A stretch of 9,646 nucleotides of DNA, from positions 1-9,646 of the forward strand of contig CALAQT010000169.1 of assembly GCA_937888775.1 (NCBI GenBank), read 5' to 3'. Made by a program: the position numbers and the translations under genes. Shown one piece after another: positions 6,599 through 9,646 of the stretch. Position 1 is the stretch's first letter. Each line of letters begins with the position of its first letter. A model generated the notes under the pieces. It was not told the DNA's origin, ran no database searches, and saw only the letters and a list, made by a program, of their open reading frames with translations. Source of the DNA: an uncultured Actinomycetes bacterium (GTDB taxonomy: Bacteria; Actinomycetota; Thermoleophilia; Solirubrobacterales; Solirubrobacteraceae).

Positions 6599-6604
6599 TA
6601 GGCT
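6599..6604 (+). promoter_or_regulatory. Candidate -10 box for a leaderless reductase transcript
   Basis: TAGGCT ends exactly 7 nt before the ATG at 6612, the same geometry and nearly the same hexamer as before gcvT. There is no Shine-Dalgarno before this ATG. It supports ATG 6612 as the start and a promoter separate from the gcv operon. No clear -35 hexamer is seen. Confidence 0.4.
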
Positions 6605-6611
6605 TCCGGCG

Positions 6612-7577
6612 ATGCGGTTTGTGATCTACGGGGCCGGCGCGATCGGCGGGGTGGTCGGTGCGCGGCTGGCTCAGGCCGGGTTCGACGTCGCGCTGATCGC
6701 GCGCGGCGCACACCTGGAGGCGATCAGGCGCGATGGCCTGACGCTGGAGACCCCGGTCGAACGGGTTCTGCTGGACCTGCCCGCCGCCGAGCATCCGGCG
6801 GCGGTCGACTGGCGCCAGGGCGACGTCGTCTGCCTGGCCACCAAGAGCCAGGACAGCGCGAGCGCGCTGGCGGCGCTGAAGATCGCGGCCCCGCCCGGCC
6901 TGCCGATCGTCTGCATGCAGAACGGGGTTGAGAACGAACGCCTGGCGCTGCGGCTGTTTGAGGACGTCTACGGCGCCGTGGTGATGGTGCCGGCCGCGCA
7001 TCTGGATCCCGGCGTCGTCCAGGCGTTCGGGGCGAACCTGACGGGCATGATCGACATCGGCCGCTATCCCCACGGCGTCGACGAGCGCTGCGAGGCGATC
7101 GCTTGCGCGCTGGCCGCCTCCAAGTTCAACTCTCGCGTGCGGGCCGATGTGATGCGCCACAAGTACGCCAAGCTGATCGTCAACCTCGGCAACGCGGTCG
7201 AGGCGCTGTGCGAGCCCGGCCCGGATGCCGACGAGCTCGAGCGCCGGGCCCGCGAGGAGGGCAGGGCGGCGCTGAGCGCCGCGGGGATCGAGTTCGTGGC
7301 CGAGGAGGTCGATGACGTCCGCGGGCGCTGGGAGCGGATGCAGGTGTCACAGATCGCGGGCCGCGAGCGCGCCGGGTCCTCCAGCTGGCAGAGCCTGGCC
7401 CGCGGCTCGGGCGCGATCGAGACCGACTATCTCAATGGCGAGATCGCGTTGCTGGGCCGCCTGCACGGCGTTCGGGTGCCGGTCAATGCGCAGCTGTGCG
7501 AGCTGGCCGATCGCGTCGCCGCCGCCGGCGGATCACCGGGGCAGCTCCCGGCCGAGGAAGTGCTGGCGGCCGCCTAG
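6612..7577 (+). CDS. Ketopantoate reductase family protein (PanE/ApbA-like)
   Basis: This predicted cytoplasmic NAD(P)H-dependent reductase belongs to the family that reduces 2-dehydropantoate to pantoate for pantothenate and CoA synthesis. The 321 residues begin with a Rossmann motif, MRFVIYGAGAIGG (GxGxxG at 7-12). Then come QNGVEN (103-108), the catalytic-type lysine and partner Asn in KYAKLIVN (K187, N191), the SSSW segment (256-259) and the acidic ETDYLNGE motif with Glu270, equivalent to the TEIDYINGF region of E. coli PanE. Key residues of a working reductase are therefore present. The family has many paralogues acting on other 2-oxo acids, and no pantothenate genes are nearby, so the substrate is uncertain and no symbol is given. 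The TAG stop lies inside the left end of an inverted-repeat element. Without that element the M20 peptidase start would lie about 28 nt downstream, suggesting a former two-gene operon. Confidence 0.88.
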   Translation: MRFVIYGAGAIGGVVGARLAQAGFDVALIARGAHLEAIRRDGLTLETPVERVLLDLPAAEHPAAVDWRQGDVVCLATKSQDSASALAALKIAAPPGLPIVCMQNGVENERLALRLFEDVYGAVVMVPAAHLDPGVVQAFGANLTGMIDIGRYPHGVDERCEAIACALAASKFNSRVRADVMRHKYAKLIVNLGNAVEALCEPGPDADELERRAREEGRAALSAAGIEFVAEEVDDVRGRWERMQVSQIAGRERAGSSSWQSLARGSGAIETDYLNGEIALLGRLHGVRVPVNAQLCELADRVAAAGGSPGQLPAEEVLAAA

Positions 7578-7742
7578 TGCAACGTTCCGGAAATCTCTTT
7601 GCGCTCTGGCGGCGTCTGGACGCGCCGTGGACCCGTCCGCCGGCCGCCGAGTACGTTGAGTACGAGGCAAGCCGGCGGACGGGCCCAGCCACGCCCAGCC
7701 ACTCGCCAGACCATCAAAGAGACTTCCGGAACGCTGCACTAG
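7574..7742. mobile_element. MITE-like inverted-repeat element, 169 bp
   Basis: Two 28-bp ends, 7574-7601 and 7715-7742, are inverted copies of each other with 26 of 28 positions matching. Each carries TTCCGGAA and CTCTTTG (or its complement), and each starts or ends with CTAG. Inside, a perfect 13-bp stem pairs CCCGTCCGCCGGC (7632-7644) with its complement at 7671-7683. By hand alignment the two halves are about 80% identical along their whole length, leaving a 26-nt central loop that contains GAGTACG twice. No credible protein is encoded. CTAG at both outer edges could be a 4-bp target duplication (CTAG/TA targets are known for some IS5- and IS630-type transposases) or simply the end of the repeat. 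A non-autonomous transposon fits best; a structured intergenic RNA is the alternative. Confidence 0.65.
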
Positions 7743-7751
7743 TGCAGCGTT
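7730..7751. repeat. Perfect 22-bp palindrome across the element's right end
   Basis: The right terminal sequence of the inverted-repeat element continues across CTAG into its mirror image, giving an 11+11 bp perfect palindrome centred between 7740 and 7741 (half-site AACGCTGCACT). It overlaps a second perfect palindrome, GTTGCGCAAC (7749-7758). The flank TGCAGCGTT (7743-7751) thus looks like the tip of a second element in the opposite direction, or a preferred palindromic target. Confidence 0.7.
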
Positions 7752-7770
7752 GCGCAACAGCGGTGCACCG

Positions 7771-8913
7771 GTGAGCGTGGCGACCAACGAGTTGATCGTG
7801 CCCGCCGCCGCGGAGATCGCCGAGCGCGCCGAGCGCGAGCTGGACGCCCTGGTGGCAGTCTCCTCGCCGTCGGGCGACGTGGAGGGAGCCGAGGCGGCGC
7901 TGGCGATCTGCGCCCTGCTGCTGCCCGACGGCGCGCGGATCGAGCGCCCGCCGTGCTCCACGCCCGGCTCAGCGCCTGACCTGCTGGCCACGCTGCCCGG
8001 CGGCGGCCGCCGCCGGATCATGCTGCTCGGACACGTCGACACGGTCATCGGGCACGGCGAGCATCAGCCGGTGCGGCGTGAGGGCGAGCGCCTGTACGGC
8101 ACCGGCACGGCCGACATGAAGGGCGGCGACGTGCTGGCGCTCGGCGTCGCCCGTGCGCTGGGCGCCCATCCGGAGTCCTTCGCCGAACTGGCGGTGCTGA
8201 TGGTCACCGACGAGGAGTGGCGCACCGCCGAGTTCGTCCACGCGCAGCGGCTGGCCGGCTATGACGCGTGCCTGTGCTTTGAGGCCGGCGAGCGCACCGC
8301 GCGAGACGAGGATGCGGTGGTGGTCCGCCGCAAGGCGGCGGGCACGCTGCGGGTCACCGCCACCGGGCGCGCCGCGCACTCGGGCAGCGCGCCGGAGCGC
8401 GGCCGCAACGCGCTGCTGGCGCTGGCCCAGACGGCCCGCACGGTGGCCGCACTGCACGATCCCGGCGGGCCCGATGCGCTCAGCGCCGTGCCGACGGTGA
8501 TGCGCTCCGGCGAGGCATTCAACGTCGTCCCCGCCTCGGGCGAGCTGATCTTCGATCTGCGGGCCACGACGCTGGACGCCTTCGAGCCCGTGGTCGGCGC
8601 GGTGGCGGACGAGATCGATGGCGTGGCGCTGCACGCTGCGATGGAGCGCCGCTGGCCCGGCATGGACACCGACGAGATCGTCGCGCCGCTGCTGGCACGG
8701 GCCTCGGCCGGGCTCGGACGCCCGATCGTGGGCATTGCCCGCGGGGGCGCCAGCGACGCAGCCCACTTTGCGGCGACGATCCCGCTGACCGTGGACGGGC
8801 TGGGGCCGCGCGGCGGCGGCGCTCACACGCCGGAGGAGTTCGTGCTCAGCGAATCGCTGCGATCCCGCGCCGAGGTGGCGCTGGCGGTGGCGCTGGCGGC
8901 CCTGGTTTCGTGA
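7771..8913 (+). CDS. M20 family zinc peptidase (CPG2/ArgE/DapE-like)
   Basis: This predicted cytoplasmic di-zinc amidohydrolase is of the carboxypeptidase G2/ArgE/DapE type, cleaving an amide bond in a peptide or N-acyl amino acid. With the GTG at 7771 as start it has 380 residues. The metal site is complete: His88 and Asp90 in LGHVDTV, bridging Asp115 in TADMKGG, catalytic Glu148 and ligand Glu149 in TDEEW, Glu171 in CFEAGE, and His352 in GGAHTPEE. The spacing between these residues closely follows CPG2. A lid/dimerisation domain lies between them, with GRAAHSGSAPERGRNA (200-215) and FNVVPASGELIFDLR. A TTG at 7750 would add seven residues but lies inside the repeat palindrome; GTG 7777 is also possible. 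No Shine-Dalgarno is evident. The substrate cannot be told from sequence. It may be co-transcribed with the reductase upstream, and its stop is inside a hairpin. Confidence 0.9.
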   Translation: MSVATNELIVPAAAEIAERAERELDALVAVSSPSGDVEGAEAALAICALLLPDGARIERPPCSTPGSAPDLLATLPGGGRRRIMLLGHVDTVIGHGEHQPVRREGERLYGTGTADMKGGDVLALGVARALGAHPESFAELAVLMVTDEEWRTAEFVHAQRLAGYDACLCFEAGERTARDEDAVVVRRKAAGTLRVTATGRAAHSGSAPERGRNALLALAQTARTVAALHDPGGPDALSAVPTVMRSGEAFNVVPASGELIFDLRATTLDAFEPVVGAVADEIDGVALHAAMERRWPGMDTDEIVAPLLARASAGLGRPIVGIARGGASDAAHFAATIPLTVDGLGPRGGGAHTPEEFVLSESLRSRAEVALAVALAALVS

Positions 8914-8936
8914 TCGCAGATTTGCAATCACGAAAC
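8905..8936. terminator. Hairpin covering the peptidase stop codon (candidate terminator)
   Basis: GTTTCGTGAT (8905-8914) and ATCACGAAAC (8927-8936) form a perfect 10-bp stem. After one C/A mismatch, GCA/TGC extends it to a GATT loop. The TGA stop (8911-8913) is inside the left arm. No T-run follows, so it would be a non-canonical terminator, an mRNA 3'-end stabiliser, or a small dispersed repeat. The dyad itself is certain; the role is inference. Confidence 0.5.
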
Positions 8937-8977
8937 TCGCCGACGGCTGACCGGCACGGCCGGATAGCACGGTTTGG

Positions 8978-8983
8978 CATGCT
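8978..8983 (+). promoter_or_regulatory. Weak candidate -10 box for the rhomboid gene
   Basis: CATGCT ends 6 nt before the ATG at 8990, in a local dip in GC content (GGTTTGGCATGCTTTAGCC). No Shine-Dalgarno is seen. The position resembles the boxes before gcvT and the reductase gene, but the hexamer is different, so support is weaker. Confidence 0.25.
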
Positions 8984-8989
8984 TTAGCC

Positions 8990-9646
8990 ATGAGCACCAC
9001 CACCCCGCCGACCAAGAAGCGGGCCCTCCCCGGGGTCAACCGCAAGCGACTGCTTCCGGGAGACAACGCCAAGCAGTCGATCGAGGGCCTGATTCTGCTG
9101 GCCGGGATCGTCGCGCTGATGTGGCTGCTCGAGGCGATCAACACCCTGGACCACAACGGGCTCAACCACGGCGGGGGGATCCAGCCCCGCAACGTCTCTG
9201 ACGTGTGGGACATCTTCACCGCCCCGTTCCTGCACGTCAGCTTCCAGCATCTGATCGACAACACGGTCCCGTTCGTGTTCATGGGCGTGATCATCGCGCT
9301 GCGCGGAGCCATCAGGCTCGCGCTGGTGACCCTGATCGTGATCGTGATCGGCGGCCTGGGCACGTGGCTGATCGCCCCGGGTGACACCTCGACGGTGGGT
9401 GCCAGTGGGGTCGTGTTCGGCTACGCCGCCTACCTCTTCACTCGTGGGGTGTTCAACCGCAGCCTGCTGGAGATCCTGACCGCGGTCGTGGTCGGGGTCG
9501 TCTGGGGCGGCGCGCTGCTGTCCAGTCTGGTACCGCACAACGGGATCTCCTGGCAGGGCCACGCCTGCGGGGCGCTCGGCGGAGTGATCGCGGCGTGGTG
9601 GCTGTCGCCGGGGCGCGCGGGCAGCCCGCGCCGGGGCGCCGGCCCG
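8990..9646 (+). CDS. Rhomboid family intramembrane serine protease (open at the window edge)
   Basis: This polytopic membrane protein belongs to the rhomboid family, whose Ser-His dyad cleaves transmembrane substrates inside the bilayer. From the ATG at 8990 there are 219 codons without a stop, so the gene runs past the edge. A basic, Pro-rich cytoplasmic N-terminus (1-28) leads to hydrophobic segments at about 31-49, 92-104, 108-127, 139-151, 161-182 and 189-205. Family motifs are visible: HVSFQHLIDN (82-91), with the conserved His-x4-His-x3-Asn pattern; GASG (137-140), with the nucleophile Ser139; and WQGHACGALGG (188-198), with the catalytic His191. An active protease is therefore expected. 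The last visible residues, GRAGSPRRGAGP, look like the start of a short basic tail, so little is probably missing. The substrate is unknown. It is separated from the peptidase by 76 bp containing a hairpin, suggesting its own transcript. Confidence 0.9.
   Translation, partial: MSTTTPPTKKRALPGVNRKRLLPGDNAKQSIEGLILLAGIVALMWLLEAINTLDHNGLNHGGGIQPRNVSDVWDIFTAPFLHVSFQHLIDNTVPFVFMGVIIALRGAIRLALVTLIVIVIGGLGTWLIAPGDTSTVGASGVVFGYAAYLFTRGVFNRSLLEILTAVVVGVVWGGALLSSLVPHNGISWQGHACGALGGVIAAWWLSPGRAGSPRRGAGP

Noticed and set aside
7496..7774. Small + strand protein across the inverted-repeat element
   Set aside because: Its beginning lies inside the reductase gene in another frame, and the rest is a translation of the palindrome. 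There is no ribosome binding site and no recognisable domain.
9331..9350. Short GATCGT tandem repeat in the rhomboid gene
   Set aside because: About two and a half copies encode a Leu-Ile-Val-Ile-Val transmembrane stretch. Codon repetition in a hydrophobic helix explains it.
7969..9387. Long open frame of 472 codons on the minus strand, antisense to the M20 and rhomboid genes
   Set aside because: It overlaps two genes with intact catalytic motifs on the + strand. Its translation is Arg/Ala/Gly/His-rich without recognisable domains, as expected from the mirror of biased third positions at high GC.
1..9646. CRISPR arrays, tRNA or rRNA genes, toxin-antitoxin pairs, phage genes or defence systems
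   Set aside because: I saw no regularly spaced repeats, cloverleaf or rRNA sequence, and no small paired genes. All sizeable coding regions belong to well-known housekeeping or enzyme families.

Overview
The window reads as a fragment of a high-GC actinobacterial chromosome, probably from a deep lineage such as Thermoleophilia (Solirubrobacterales-like). Three things point there: ftsQ lies directly next to ftsZ with no ftsA between them, FtsZ carries the actinobacterial [11 protein letters not shown] form of the tubulin signature, and the glycine decarboxylase P-protein is split into two subunits. The class-level placement is inference. Bases 1-17 are not genomic: they match the 3' end of the Illumina read-1 adapter exactly, so the left edge is an assembly artefact and the first gene is truncated there.

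Layout, all genes on the + strand: (1) the 3' part of the division cluster, with a 5'-truncated ftsQ (18-838), a 146-bp control region holding a palindrome, a sigma-70-like promoter and leader hairpins, and a complete ftsZ (985-2070); (2) a compact glycine cleavage operon gcvT-gcvH-gcvPA-gcvPB (2127-6506), with a Shine-Dalgarno before gcvH and stop/start overlaps at the two following junctions; (3) a 105-bp spacer with a strikingly AT-rich island; (4) a ketopantoate-reductase-family gene (6612-7577) and an M20 zinc peptidase gene (7771-8913), separated by a 169-bp MITE-like inverted-repeat element whose left end supplies the first gene's stop codon; (5) a hairpin over the peptidase stop codon, then a rhomboid-family membrane protease (8990 to the edge, still open).

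The gcv genes encode the T, H, P1 and P2 components of the glycine cleavage system, which converts glycine to CO2, ammonia and methylene-tetrahydrofolate. The L-protein gene and lipoylation genes are not in the window. FtsQ and FtsZ belong to the divisome. The reductase and peptidase may once have been co-transcribed: without the element their spacing would be about 28 nt.

No convincing novel multi-gene system is visible. The most interesting non-coding signals are the MITE-like element with its palindromic right junction, the control region before ftsZ, the AT-rich island after gcvPB, and two near-identical TAGSCT boxes exactly 7 nt before start codons, which suggest leaderless transcripts. 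No stretch longer than 300 bases lacks a gene.
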